Positions 18,872 to 27,162 of a stretch of 64,000 nucleotides of DNA are shown here, piece after piece. Each line of letters begins with the position of its first letter. Position 1 is the stretch's first letter. This stretch comes from Salinactinospora qingdaonensis (GTDB lineage: Bacteria > Actinomycetota > Actinomycetes > Streptosporangiales > Streptosporangiaceae): positions 219,968 to 283,967 of the forward strand of contig NZ_BAABDD010000006.1 in the NCBI RefSeq assembly GCF_039539445.1. Reading direction: 5' to 3'. The notes under the pieces are model-generated. The model did no database searches. It was not told where the DNA came from and saw only the letters and a program-made list of their open reading frames with translations. The position numbers and the translations under genes are program-made.

Positions 18872-20029
18872 TCAGGACACCCGCAGTGGCATCACGAGGT
18901 AGCGCAGGTCGGGCCGATCGCTCTCGTCAGCGGGCACGTTGGAGATGACCGCGGGTTTGGTGGGACTGGTGAAGCCGATGTCAGCGTGCTCGCTGTCCAC
19001 CGCGCCGAGCCCGTCGAGCAGGTACTGCACGTTGAAGGCGATACTGAGCTCATCGCCCCCGAACTCCACCTGCATGGCCTCCAACGCTTGGGCGTCGTCC
19101 CCCGAGCCCGCCTCCAACACCACCTCGTGGGCGGAGAAGGACAGCCGCAGCGGTGTGCCACGCTCGGCCACGAGCGCGACCCGTTTGACGGCCTCCAGGA
19201 GCGGGGCGGTGGGCACCCGCGCCCGCGCGGAGAAGTCGCTGGGGAACCGGGCCTGGTAGTTGACGAACTCGCTGTCGATGAGCCGGGTCGTCATCTGCCG
19301 ACCGGCGTTGTCGAAACCAATCATGCCCTCGCTGGGCATGGTGGAGTCCCCCGCGCCCCTCTCTGGCGAGAAGAGCGCGATCCCTACATTCGACCCGTTG
19401 ACCAACGCCCGAGCAGTCTCGGCCAGCGTGCGTGCCGGCACCAAAGCGGTCGCGGCAAGGTCGGGGTGCTCGGGGTGCCACCACAGCTCGCGCACTACGA
19501 TGCGGTAGCGGTCAGTGGCGGCCCAGGTCATCGAGTCCGCCGCCATCGACAGGTGGACGCCGGTGAGCATCGGCAAGGTGTCGTCACGGCTGGCGACCGG
19601 GGTCACCTGGCGGGCCGCCAAGGCGAAGGCGTCGGCGGCGACCGATCCGACCGCTGCGGGCATCTCGGGCAGCCGGGGGTAGTCCTCCAAGGGCAACGTG
19701 AGCAGGGTGAAACGCGCACCGCCGCAGGTGAGAGTGACGCGCGGACCGTCAGCGGCGACCTCTACCGGTCGGTCGGGCAGGTTACGCACGATCTCGGCCA
19801 GCAGCCGGCCCGACACCAGCACCGTGCCCGCCTCGACGGCAGCCACGTCGACCGCGGCCCGCGCCGAAACCTCGTAGTCGAAGCTGGAAAGCTGTAACCG
19901 CCCTGAGGCGGGATCGGAAAGGTCGAGGCGCATCCCCGCGAGCACGGGAACGGCCGGACGGCTGGGCAAGGCTCGGGCCGTCCACGCGACAGCGTCGGCG
20001 AACCCCTGCTGATCGACTCGGAATCTCAC
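18872..20029 (-). CDS. dnaN: DNA polymerase III beta subunit (sliding clamp), probable second copy
   Basis: 385 residues from a GTG at 20029 preceded by an excellent GGAGGAGG; the reading frame extends further upstream but without a start signal. 'VRFRVDQQGFADAVAWTARALPSRP' and 'LIDSEFVNYQARFP' are beta-clamp signatures, and the C-terminus RYLVMPLRVS keeps the partner-binding pocket motif (MP-R-L type). It encircles DNA and tethers polymerases. The neighbourhood (PPOX, LuxR regulator) is not that of the oriC dnaN, which normally follows dnaA, so this is probably a paralogue. Confidence 0.9.
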   Translation of the reverse strand: MRFRVDQQGFADAVAWTARALPSRPAVPVLAGMRLDLSDPASGRLQLSSFDYEVSARAAVDVAAVEAGTVLVSGRLLAEIVRNLPDRPVEVAADGPRVTLTCGGARFTLLTLPLEDYPRLPEMPAAVGSVAADAFALAARQVTPVASRDDTLPMLTGVHLSMAADSMTWAATDRYRIVVRELWWHPEHPDLAATALVPARTLAETARALVNGSNVGIALFSPERGAGDSTMPSEGMIGFDNAGRQMTTRLIDSEFVNYQARFPSDFSARARVPTAPLLEAVKRVALVAERGTPLRLSFSAHEVVLEAGSGDDAQALEAMQVEFGGDELSIAFNVQYLLDGLGAVDSEHADIGFTSPTKPAVISNVPADESDRPDLRYLVMPLRVS

Positions 20030-20439
20030 GCCGGCCTCCTCCTGCCTTCGTCCCACCGAACGACTCACAGCGACCGTATCCAGGGGAAGTGACAATTCGG
20101 ACGAACGACGCGGAAGGCCACGAAAGCACAAAAGGCGCGACAGAGGCGCCGACGTTCCCGGGAACACCGCCCTCCGTGGCGAATGATGACGGGGAACGCC
20201 GGCGCAACGACCATCATGCACGCCCCCGGCACGCCTCACCAAGTGGACACGACAGACAGGCACGGTTTTCTGGGTTTTCTGGCGGCGTGTCGCTGTGGAC
20301 GACCGGCACCGCGTGGGAAGAGCGCTACGTCCCCCGAGCGAAAAAGGCGGGAACGAAGCCCTATGTCCGGGGGCTAGCACGGTGGGTGACGTGCCAAAGT
20401 AGAAGTGCCGCGCTGCCCCAATTTCAGAAAGGACCTACG
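20030..20439. other. Divergent promoter region
   Basis: 410 bp between the dnaN paralogue and the response regulator. Both neighbouring reading frames extend into it without start signals. No further gene is seen. Confidence 0.35.
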
Positions 20440-21132
20440 GTGAGCGTGTCCCCCGCTTCGACCGCCGACCCTACGACTAGTGGCACCAAGGTGCTCGTCG
20501 TCGACGATCATGCGTTCTTCCGGCGCGGCCTGGTTTCGGTCCTCGATGAGGAGGCCGACATCGAGGTGGTTGGAGAAGCCGGCGACGGGGCGGACGCCGT
20601 CAGCCAGGCCGCCGAGTTGCTGCCCGACGTGGTCCTGATGGATGTACAGATGCCCACCAGCGGCATCGAAGCCTGCGCTGCTGTGAAGGCGGCAGTGCCC
20701 TCGGCGCGGATCGTGATGCTGACGATCAGCGACGAGGAGGCCGACCTGTTCGAGGCGTTGAAGGCGGGCGCGACCGGTTATCTGCTCAAGGAGATTTCGA
20801 TCACCGACCTGCCCGACGCGGTGCGGGCCGTGGCGGGCGGGCAGTCCTTCATCAACCCCTCGATGGCAACCAAGCTGATCGGGGAGTTCGCGGCGCTGGC
20901 CAAGAAGGACAAGACCCGGCCCCGTCAGGTGCCCACGCCACGGCTGACCGGACGCGAAACCGAGGTGTTGGGGCTAATCGCCCGCGGCCGTTCCAACCGC
21001 GAAATCGCCCGAGAGTTGCACATCGCCGAAAACACGGTGAAAAACCACGTGCGCAACATCCTGGAGAAGCTGCAACTGCACTCGCGGATGGAGGCCGCGG
21101 TCTATGCGATCCGCGAGAACGTGCTGGAGTGA
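20440..21132 (+). CDS. LuxR (NarL)-family response regulator
   Basis: 230 residues from a GTG at 20440, chosen because GAAAGGA lies 7 bases upstream and the receiver begins a few residues in. The receiver domain has the acidic pair D22-D23, phosphoacceptor D68 (VLMDVQMP) and a conserved Lys in YLLKEIS. The C-terminal HTH spans about 165-225 (LTGRETEVLGLIARGRSNRE, ENTVKNHV). It binds DNA when phosphorylated. No histidine kinase is adjacent, so it is an orphan here. Confidence 0.92.
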   Translation: MSVSPASTADPTTSGTKVLVVDDHAFFRRGLVSVLDEEADIEVVGEAGDGADAVSQAAELLPDVVLMDVQMPTSGIEACAAVKAAVPSARIVMLTISDEEADLFEALKAGATGYLLKEISITDLPDAVRAVAGGQSFINPSMATKLIGEFAALAKKDKTRPRQVPTPRLTGRETEVLGLIARGRSNREIARELHIAENTVKNHVRNILEKLQLHSRMEAAVYAIRENVLE

Positions 21133-21811
21133 GCACGCCGGGCACAGGGGAGGGCCGGGCGGGACACGTATCCGTCCGCCCCTCCCCAAAGTCCTGAAAC
21201 CCGCCTAAGCGAAAAAACAGGGCATTCACGACACTCTCTGCCGGCGGATTTATCACCAGAGTGACAATCATGCTCGAAAAGACAAGCACCGCGGACAGTG
21301 GGGGCGCGTCCGTCGTCTCGTTAGATTCGGCAGTGCGATCACACCGACTCCTCCCGTGATCGCAGACGCGGTACTACGGCCGGCCCTTCCCAGGTCGTGG
21401 CTGTTTCGCGTTACTGTTACCCGCCTGGTCCTGGCGGCCTCGGCCGGGGTGACACGGGGCCACCCGTGGCTTAAGCCCCTCGTCATCCCGGCCTGTCACA
21501 TTCCATCGCGCCGTTGCGCGGCGAGGCGGGCAAGCAGCCGGTGCAACGGTGGATCACGGTAGTATGGGGCGAGTGAGCACGCTGGCCGGGGAAGAGCAAC
21601 AGCCCGGTCGACATCCGGACCGGCGCCGGTGCTCGGGCACCGTCCCGGCCCCGAGAGCCGATATCCCAGTGGCGCGAGCGTGGGAGCATCTGGCATCGTC
21701 TGGGATGCGTTCCGCGGTGCCGGACCCGCCGTGCTCACGGATGGGGTTTCCCGAGCCGCGGCGCGGGAGAAAAACACCATCACAAGCGTGCGAAGCGGTC
21801 AGCTTCGCTAT
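21133..21811. other. Intergenic region upstream of tRNA-Ser
   Basis: About 680 bp. Apart from the response-regulator terminator hairpin no gene or repeat was recognised; short frames here have no family-like sequence. Confidence 0.35.
21147..21187 (+). terminator. Candidate terminator of the response regulator
   Basis: GGGGAGGGCCGGGCGGGA pairs imperfectly with TCCGTCCGCCCCTCCCC, 15 bases after the stop, followed by AAAG rather than a T run. Confidence 0.45.
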
Positions 21812-21901
21812 GGAGGGTTCGCATAGCGGCCGAGTGCAGCGCTCTTGAAAAGCGCAAGGTCGGTAGCCCCGGCCTCGTGGGTTCAAATCCCACACCCTCC
21901 G
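21812..21901 (+). tRNA. tRNA-Ser (TGA anticodon)
   Basis: A class II tRNA of 90 nt. Acceptor GGAGGGT pairs with ACCCTCC (21894-21900), discriminator G at 21901. The anticodon stem GCGCT/AGCGC holds loop CTTGAAA (anticodon TGA). The long variable arm GGTCGG..CCGGCC and T arm GTGGG TTCAAAT CCCAC are present. CCA is not encoded. It decodes TCA serine codons. Confidence 0.95.
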
Positions 21902-21908
21902 CACCGAT

Positions 21909-21950
21909 GGGGCTCTCCGAAGGTACCTTCGGAGAGCCCCACGTGTTTTT
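21909..21950 (+). terminator. Intrinsic terminator after tRNA-Ser
   Basis: A perfect 32-nt palindrome at 21909-21940 (stem GGGGCTCTCCGAAGG) is followed within five bases by TTTTT. This is the clearest factor-independent terminator in the window. Confidence 0.85.
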
Positions 21951-21976
21951 CCGTGCCGCCGATGGCTGACCGGCTC

Positions 21977-23590
21977 TTACCTGGTCCAGGCGAAGGCGTC
22001 GCCGACGGCGGCGGCGAGGTTGAGGTAGGCGTGGCGGGTGGTGGCGTGGAGCTGGTCGAGGTCGACCTCGGCGCCCTCCTCCAGGTGGGCGTCCCACGGG
22101 ATCGTGACCACCTGGCGGCCCCGGCTGGCGAAATGCTGGGTCAGCCGGTCCACGTCCACACTGGACTTGCCGGTGGGCACCATCGACAACACCACCACCG
22201 CGTTTTGCACCAGATACCCGTAAGCGTGGGCCTCCAGCCAATCCAACGTCGCACTGGCGCTGCGCGCCCCATCCACCGACGCCGTCGAGACCAGCACGAT
22301 CTGGTCGGCCAACTGCAACACCCCGCTCATCGCCGAATGCAACAAGCCGGTGCCGCAGTCGGTGAGCGTGATCGAGTAGAAGTGCTCCAACAGATCGGCC
22401 ACCTGCCGATAATCGGTCTCACTGAAGGCCTCCGAGACCGCCGGGTCCCGATCGGAGGCCAAAATCTCCAACCGCGAGGCCGCCTGAGAGGTGAACCCGC
22501 GGATATCGGCATAACGACGCACCAGATGGCGCTCGTTGAGCAGATCCCGAATCGTGGCCGCCGTCTCCAACCGCACCTTGTCCGACAGCGTCCCTCGATC
22601 CGGGTTGGCATCGACCGCCAACACCCGATCGCCGCGCAGACTGGCCAGCGTCGACCCCAACGCGACCGTGGTGGTGGTCTTGCCCACCCCGCCCTTCAAA
22701 CTCATGATCGCCACCCGATGGTGCCCGCCGGCCACATGCGTACGCGCCCGCGCCACCAACTCACGCCGCCGCAGCTCGGCCGGCGACTCCCCCGGATGGA
22801 CCAACCCGAAGGTGGCCGCATGCACCGCCCGACGCCACCCACCCGTAGGCGGCTCCCGCCGCGACCGCACCAACGTCTCCGCCTGCAACGCCTCCGCCGT
22901 CTCCGGCACCGCGGGGCGGGGCTGTCCGCCCGAGGGCGGAGAGTCCGGTTGGACGGCGGCCTCCGGCGACGGTGGCGCCGTACCGGCGGGAGCGGCCGGC
23001 GCGCTCTCGGACGGGGCGGAAGGCGGCGCTGCCGGCTGCCCCTGATCGGTGGTGACATTGCTGCTGCCGTCCTCGGCTACCGGAGCGAACGTGCCCTCCA
23101 GCGGGGGCAACGGCTCAGGCTCGGGGAGATCGTCGTCAGGAGCGCCGTCGGCCGGAGCGTCCACTCGAACGTCCGCCCCACCAGTGGTGTCCGGAGGCGG
23201 GGTGGGCGACTCCGCGGGCGGCGACCACGGCGCGCCCGAGGGTGTGGCCACGGACACCTCGCCAACGGAACGGCCGTTGCCCTGGGGCGCCGCCCCCGCC
23301 ACGGGCGACTGCTGGTGGCGGGAGTCGGCACCGCGGGCGTGCATCGGAGGCTGATAGGCCACCGACGAGTCGCTGTCTGCCTGGTGTTGAGCGTAGGGCG
23401 GCGGAGGGGGAGTGGGGGTGTCGCCGCCGAACCAGTCCTCGGGCCGCGTCTCGTTGGAGCCGTGTTCGTCGCCGTCCCGAAACTGGGCGTCGTGGCCCTG
23501 CTCTCCCGCCCCGGCGCCGCGGTCGCCTTCCTGACTGTGCGGACGACGTTTACCCGCGTGGTCGGGACCATCGCGATCTTCGTATGCCAC
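21977..23590 (-). CDS. MinD/ParA-family ATPase with long Pro-rich N-terminus
   Basis: 537 residues from a GTG at 23590 with AGGAG eight bases upstream. Residues 1-230 are low-complexity, rich in Pro, Glu, Gly and Ala, and probably disordered. The ATPase begins near residue 290 with the deviant Walker A SLKGGVGKTTTT, and has the switch region VDANPDRGTLSDK. Proteins of this layout are found at type VII secretion loci (EspI-like) and elsewhere, where they act as ATP-dependent spatial organisers. No ESX gene is in the window, so its partner is unknown. It converges on tRNA-Ser. Confidence 0.85.
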   Translation of the reverse strand: MAYEDRDGPDHAGKRRPHSQEGDRGAGAGEQGHDAQFRDGDEHGSNETRPEDWFGGDTPTPPPPPYAQHQADSDSSVAYQPPMHARGADSRHQQSPVAGAAPQGNGRSVGEVSVATPSGAPWSPPAESPTPPPDTTGGADVRVDAPADGAPDDDLPEPEPLPPLEGTFAPVAEDGSSNVTTDQGQPAAPPSAPSESAPAAPAGTAPPSPEAAVQPDSPPSGGQPRPAVPETAEALQAETLVRSRREPPTGGWRRAVHAATFGLVHPGESPAELRRRELVARARTHVAGGHHRVAIMSLKGGVGKTTTTVALGSTLASLRGDRVLAVDANPDRGTLSDKVRLETAATIRDLLNERHLVRRYADIRGFTSQAASRLEILASDRDPAVSEAFSETDYRQVADLLEHFYSITLTDCGTGLLHSAMSGVLQLADQIVLVSTASVDGARSASATLDWLEAHAYGYLVQNAVVVLSMVPTGKSSVDVDRLTQHFASRGRQVVTIPWDAHLEEGAEVDLDQLHATTRHAYLNLAAAVGDAFAWTR

Positions 23591-23992
23591 CGAGGTTCTC
23601 CTAACGGCACGTCAAGGGCCGGGTTGCTCTCCCCGAGTGGGCACCGAGGAAAAAGGGGGAAGAGAACGGACTGTGTTTTCCACCGCCCTGCCAAGCTTCG
23701 GAACCTCTGCCACCCGGAGTCAACAACGATAAAAGTATCGGTTTAGCGAAATGGTCACACCGCTCCCCAGCAATAAATCTCGAAACGTTCTCTCACGGCG
23801 TGAGCACGGACGATCCAACAACTGCCACAACCAGGGATGGACACAGGTGAACCACACCGAATGCGCGCCGCTGCGGTCCGCTGCGGTAAGCCCGAAACCG
23901 CGGCGGCCCGCGCGGCTGTGAGCCGCGCCGGACAGCGCAGTCAGCGGCCGTCGCGCCCGGCGGGCACGGAAACGGTGGGTACGTTGAGGAGC
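23591..23992. other. Divergent promoter region
   Basis: 402 bp between the MinD-like ATPase and the quinone oxidoreductase. It is relatively AT-rich at 23690-23790. The upstream in-frame start at 23837 for the oxidoreductase lacks a ribosome binding site. Confidence 0.35.
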
Positions 23993-24976
23993 ATGCGTGC
24001 GATTGTCATCAGCGAACCTGGCGGTCCGGAACGCCTCACCCTGCGGGAGGTACCCGACCCTGAACCCGGCCCCGGGGAAGTCCTCGTCGACGTGGCGGCC
24101 ACGGCGGTCAACCGGGCCGACATCAACCAACGACAGGGCAACTACCCCCCACCCCCGGGCGCCCCGGAATACCCCGGCCTGGAGTGCTCGGGACACATAG
24201 CCGCTCTGGGGCCGGAAACCGCCGCCTCCGGTTGGCACGTCGGAGACCAGGTGTGTGCGCTCCTCAGCGGTGGCGGCTACGCCGAGCGCGTGGCCGTGCC
24301 CGTTGGCCAACTGCTGCCGATACCGGCGGGGATCGGGCTGGCTGAAGCGGCCGGCCTGCCCGAGGTGGCCTGCACCGTGTGGTCGAACATCTTCATGACC
24401 GCCGGGCTGCGTTCGGGCGAGACACTGCTGGTGCACGGCGGCGGCAGCGGCATCGGAACGTTCGCGGTCCAGTTGGCGCACGCCTGGGGCGCTCGGGTGT
24501 TCACCACGGCGGGCAGCGACGAAAAACTCCAGCGCTGCCGGGAACTCGGCGCAGACGTGACAATCAACTACCGTGAGGAGGAATTCGCCGAGCGCGTCCA
24601 CGCGGAGACCGACGGCGCGGGGGTCGACGTGATTCTCGACATTATGGGCGGCTCATACCTGGCCGCCAACGTGCGCTGTCTGGCCGTCAACGGACGACTG
24701 ACCATCATCGGGCTCATGGGAGGACGTAGCGCCGAATTGGACTTGGGGCGAATGTTGGTCAAACGGCTGTCAGTACACGCAACGTCGCTGCGTTCCCGCC
24801 CGCGCGCCGAAAAAGCGGCGATCGTGCAGGGTGTTGCCGAGCACGTGTGGCCCTTGGTCGAAGCGGGCACCGTGCGCCCTATCGTGGACCGCGAGATGCC
24901 CTTGGCCGAAGCGGGCGAGGCACACCGCACCATGGAATCGAGCGCGCATATCGGCAAGATCGTACTTACCACCTGA
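23993..24976 (+). CDS. NAD(P)H-quinone oxidoreductase (zinc-independent MDR family)
   Basis: 327 residues from ATG at 23993 with GAGGA directly upstream. It opens with MRAIVISEPGGPERLTLREV, has 'NRADINQRQGNYPPPPGAP', and the nucleotide-binding loop LLVHGGGSGIGTFAVQLA. Structural zinc cysteines are absent. This matches the PIG3/QOR branch of medium-chain dehydrogenases, which reduce quinones or enones with NADPH. It is followed after 129 bp by bpa on the same strand. Confidence 0.92.
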   Translation: MRAIVISEPGGPERLTLREVPDPEPGPGEVLVDVAATAVNRADINQRQGNYPPPPGAPEYPGLECSGHIAALGPETAASGWHVGDQVCALLSGGGYAERVAVPVGQLLPIPAGIGLAEAAGLPEVACTVWSNIFMTAGLRSGETLLVHGGGSGIGTFAVQLAHAWGARVFTTAGSDEKLQRCRELGADVTINYREEEFAERVHAETDGAGVDVILDIMGGSYLAANVRCLAVNGRLTIIGLMGGRSAELDLGRMLVKRLSVHATSLRSRPRAEKAAIVQGVAEHVWPLVEAGTVRPIVDREMPLAEAGEAHRTMESSAHIGKIVLTT

Positions 24977-25105
24977 GCAGCGATATCACCGATACCACCG
25001 CGATGGTCAAGGCTCGCCGACGCTCCTGGGTCTGGGGCGCGTCTCCCACAGCGGGCTCCGACAGCGAACTGAGGATAAAGAAGAGAAAGACGCTGTGAGA
25101 CATCG

Positions 25106-25687
25106 ATGAACAACGAATTCAGTGACGAAGAGCAGCAACACGTTTTGATCCTGGGTCCTGACGGCTCAGCTATGACCTCGGCCGAGCACGGCCAAGCCGA
25201 CGACTCGGAGGGCGAAGGCGAGGAACAGGAGAACCGGGAGCGCTCCATAACCGAGATGGTCGAGCAACCGGCCAAGGTCATGCGCATCGGCAGCATGATC
25301 CGTCAACTCCTCGACGAGGTGAAGTCCGCTCCCTTGGACGAGGCCAGCCGGGCGCGGCTCAGGGAGATCCACGCCAGCTCGATCAAGGAACTGGAAGACG
25401 GGCTGGCGCCGGAGCTCATCAACGAACTGGAACGGCTCTCGCTGCCGCTGACCGAGGGGGAAACCCCCAGCGACGCTGAGCTGCGCATCGCACAGGCCCA
25501 GCTCGTGGGCTGGCTGGAAGGGCTGTTCCACGGTATACAGACCACGCTGTTCGCCCAGCAGATGGCTACGCGGGCCCAACTGGAGAACATGCGCAAGGCG
25601 CTTCCCTCGGGTATGCCGTCGATGCAGGGCCACGAGCAGCAAGAGGCGCAGCGCCCCTCACGCGGCGCTTCCGGGCCCTACCTGTAA
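25106..25687 (+). CDS. bpa: Bacterial proteasome activator family protein
   Basis: 193 residues from ATG at 25106. An acidic, unstructured N-terminus (to residue 45) is followed by a four-helix domain: 'ITEMVEQPAKVMRIGSMIRQLLDEVK', 'LREIHASSIKELEDGLAPEL', 'AQAQLVGWLEGLFHGIQTTLFAQQ'. This is the Bpa/DUF2587 family, ATP-independent ring activators that open the 20S proteasome gate by their C-terminal tail. The tail here is GPYL, against the GQYL described for mycobacterial Bpa. No proteasome genes lie in the window. The ribosome binding site is weak. Confidence 0.9.
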   Translation: MNNEFSDEEQQHVLILGPDGSAMTSAEHGQADDSEGEGEEQENRERSITEMVEQPAKVMRIGSMIRQLLDEVKSAPLDEASRARLREIHASSIKELEDGLAPELINELERLSLPLTEGETPSDAELRIAQAQLVGWLEGLFHGIQTTLFAQQMATRAQLENMRKALPSGMPSMQGHEQQEAQRPSRGASGPYL

Positions 25688-26082
25688 CGGGTTGGCCGGG
25701 GCGCGCCGCGAGCCGCAGGAGGCGCCGAGACGCCCGGAAAGCGGTGCCCGCGGTCGCGCCCCTCGCGTCCCCAACACAAACGGCGGACACGGCAGAGGAG
25801 CGCCCTCGCGCTCGTGGCGCCTCCGCTCCGTCCGAAGCGGGTCGGAGACCGACGAAGGCATCGACGACGCCGCGATGCCAGGGTGGCGCCGCCGACCTGG
25901 CCAGCCACCTTCCTGACGGTTGCGGGGCCGGGCGGAGGGCGCCTCGCGTTGTCCCGGCCGCAGCACCGCGGACCCCGCACCCCCGCGGCAACAGCCATGG
26001 CGCGCCCCGAGAATCGGTTCTAGAGTGCGAGCAGAGGAGACCCACGCGCACTGGTTCCCTACGCGACGAGAAGGACCTAACC
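25688..26082. other. Intergenic region, no gene seen
   Basis: About 395 bp between bpa and the S4 gene. Frames through it are Arg/Pro-rich shadows. No hairpin with a T run is obvious. Confidence 0.35.
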
Positions 26083-26550
26083 GTGCACGACGCAGAGCAG
26101 CCCCCGTCGGGTTCCGAGCCCGACCCCGAGGCGCCCCCGGCCGATCCCGCCTCCACTGGGCAGCCCCTTCCGCCCGGGCTGGAAAGTACCCGGGTGGACC
26201 GATGGCTGTGGGCGGTGCGGCTGCTTAAGACGCGCGCGGAGGCCGCGCAGGCGTGCCGAGGCGGGCACGTGCGGGTCAACAACCGCAGGGTCAAGCCCGC
26301 CGCCGCGGTGCGAGTCGGCGACACGGTGCGTGTCCGGGCGCACGGCAAGACCCGGATCGTGGAAATCACCCACGTCATCGACAAACGGGTCGGCGCGCCG
26401 ATCGCCGTACGCTGCTATATCGACAACACGCCGGCGACCCCGCCGGCGCGGGAGCAAGGCTCCGTGCCGCGGCGCGCCCCCGGGACGGGCGGCCCCAGCA
26501 AACGCGAACGCCGCCAACTCGAACGCTTCCGCCGCAAGTTCGGCTACTGA
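26083..26550 (+). CDS. S4-domain RNA-binding protein (Hsp15-like)
   Basis: 155 residues from a GTG at 26083 with AAGGA upstream; upstream frame extension has no start signal. After a Pro-rich leader the S4 domain runs from about residue 36 ('TRVDRWLWAVRLLKTRAEAAQ', 'GGHVRVNNRRVKPAAAVRVGD'), followed by a basic C-terminal tail (KRERRQLERFRRKFGY). Hsp15-type proteins bind stalled or free 50S ribosomal subunits. The long leader distinguishes it from the E. coli protein. Confidence 0.88.
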   Translation: MHDAEQPPSGSEPDPEAPPADPASTGQPLPPGLESTRVDRWLWAVRLLKTRAEAAQACRGGHVRVNNRRVKPAAAVRVGDTVRVRAHGKTRIVEITHVIDKRVGAPIAVRCYIDNTPATPPAREQGSVPRRAPGTGGPSKRERRQLERFRRKFGY

Positions 26551-26559
26551 AGGACGCCC

Positions 26560-26639
26560 CCCTTAAAGCTGCCGAGCGAGCGAAACCGAAAGGCACGAGC
26601 GACGCACGAGCCGTCATGCCCCCGGAGAGGGCGCGTGGC
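26560..26639 (+). repeat. 80-bp perfect direct repeat, left copy
   Basis: Identical over 80 bp to 26933-27012, starting CCCTTAAAGCTGCCGAGCGA and ending GGGCGCGTGGC. It begins ten bases after the S4 stop codon, and its first half resembles the REP-like consensus (GCTGCCGAG...GGCACGAGCGA). Confidence 0.9.
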
Positions 26640-26671
26640 GGAGTGTGGCTTTAGCCTGAGAAGAGCATGCG

Positions 26672-26730
26672 GTGTTTCCCGTCGCTCGTGCCTCGATCGC
26701 TTCGCGATCTCGGCAGCCTGGGGCGGACTG
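26672..26730 (-). repeat. REP-like dispersed repeat, copy B
   Basis: Inverted copy of the family: TCGCTCGTGCCTCGATCGC TTCGCGATCTCGGCAGCC. The core palindrome GATCGC-TTC/GAA-GCGATC is preserved. It shares the leading TTTCCCG with copy D. Confidence 0.8.
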
Positions 26731-26932
26731 CGGCCAAGGTGAGACGGGCACCGCAACGGGCTGGGGAAGGGCCACGGCTCAACGCCTCCCGGGGAACCCT
26801 CTGCCACCGCCTCCGCAGAGACCGCCGCCCACCGCTGCATCCCCCGCGAAAGCGACACCCCACGCCGAAGCGACGCTGCCTCATTCCCCGAGGACCGTCC
26901 GCGTCGTTTCCGCTCGCCCCAACCACGGCGTC

Positions 26933-27012
26933 CCCTTAAAGCTGCCGAGCGAGCGAAACCGAAAGGCACGAGCGACGCACGAGCCGTCATGCCCCCGGAG
27001 AGGGCGCGTGGC
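26933..27012 (+). repeat. 80-bp perfect direct repeat, right copy
   Basis: Second identical copy of the 26560-26639 element, 373 bp away in the same orientation. Perfect identity suggests a recent duplication or gene conversion. Confidence 0.9.
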
Positions 27013-27040
27013 AGCCCCCACGTACGGCCCACCCGCCGAG

Positions 27041-27090
27041 ACTGCCGAGAACACGCAGCGATCGAGGCACGAGCGAACACCACCCAGCCC
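27041..27090 (+). repeat. REP-like dispersed repeat, copy C
   Basis: CTGCCGAGAACACGCAGCG followed by ATCGAGGCACGAGCGAACAC. It lies at the 3' side of serS, which converges on this region. Confidence 0.75.
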
Positions 27091-27162
27091 GCCCCGCTTG
27101 ACCATCCCATAGAAACACCCCCGTAGCGACGGGAGTCTCCCTTTTCACGGGCCGGCGGGGAG

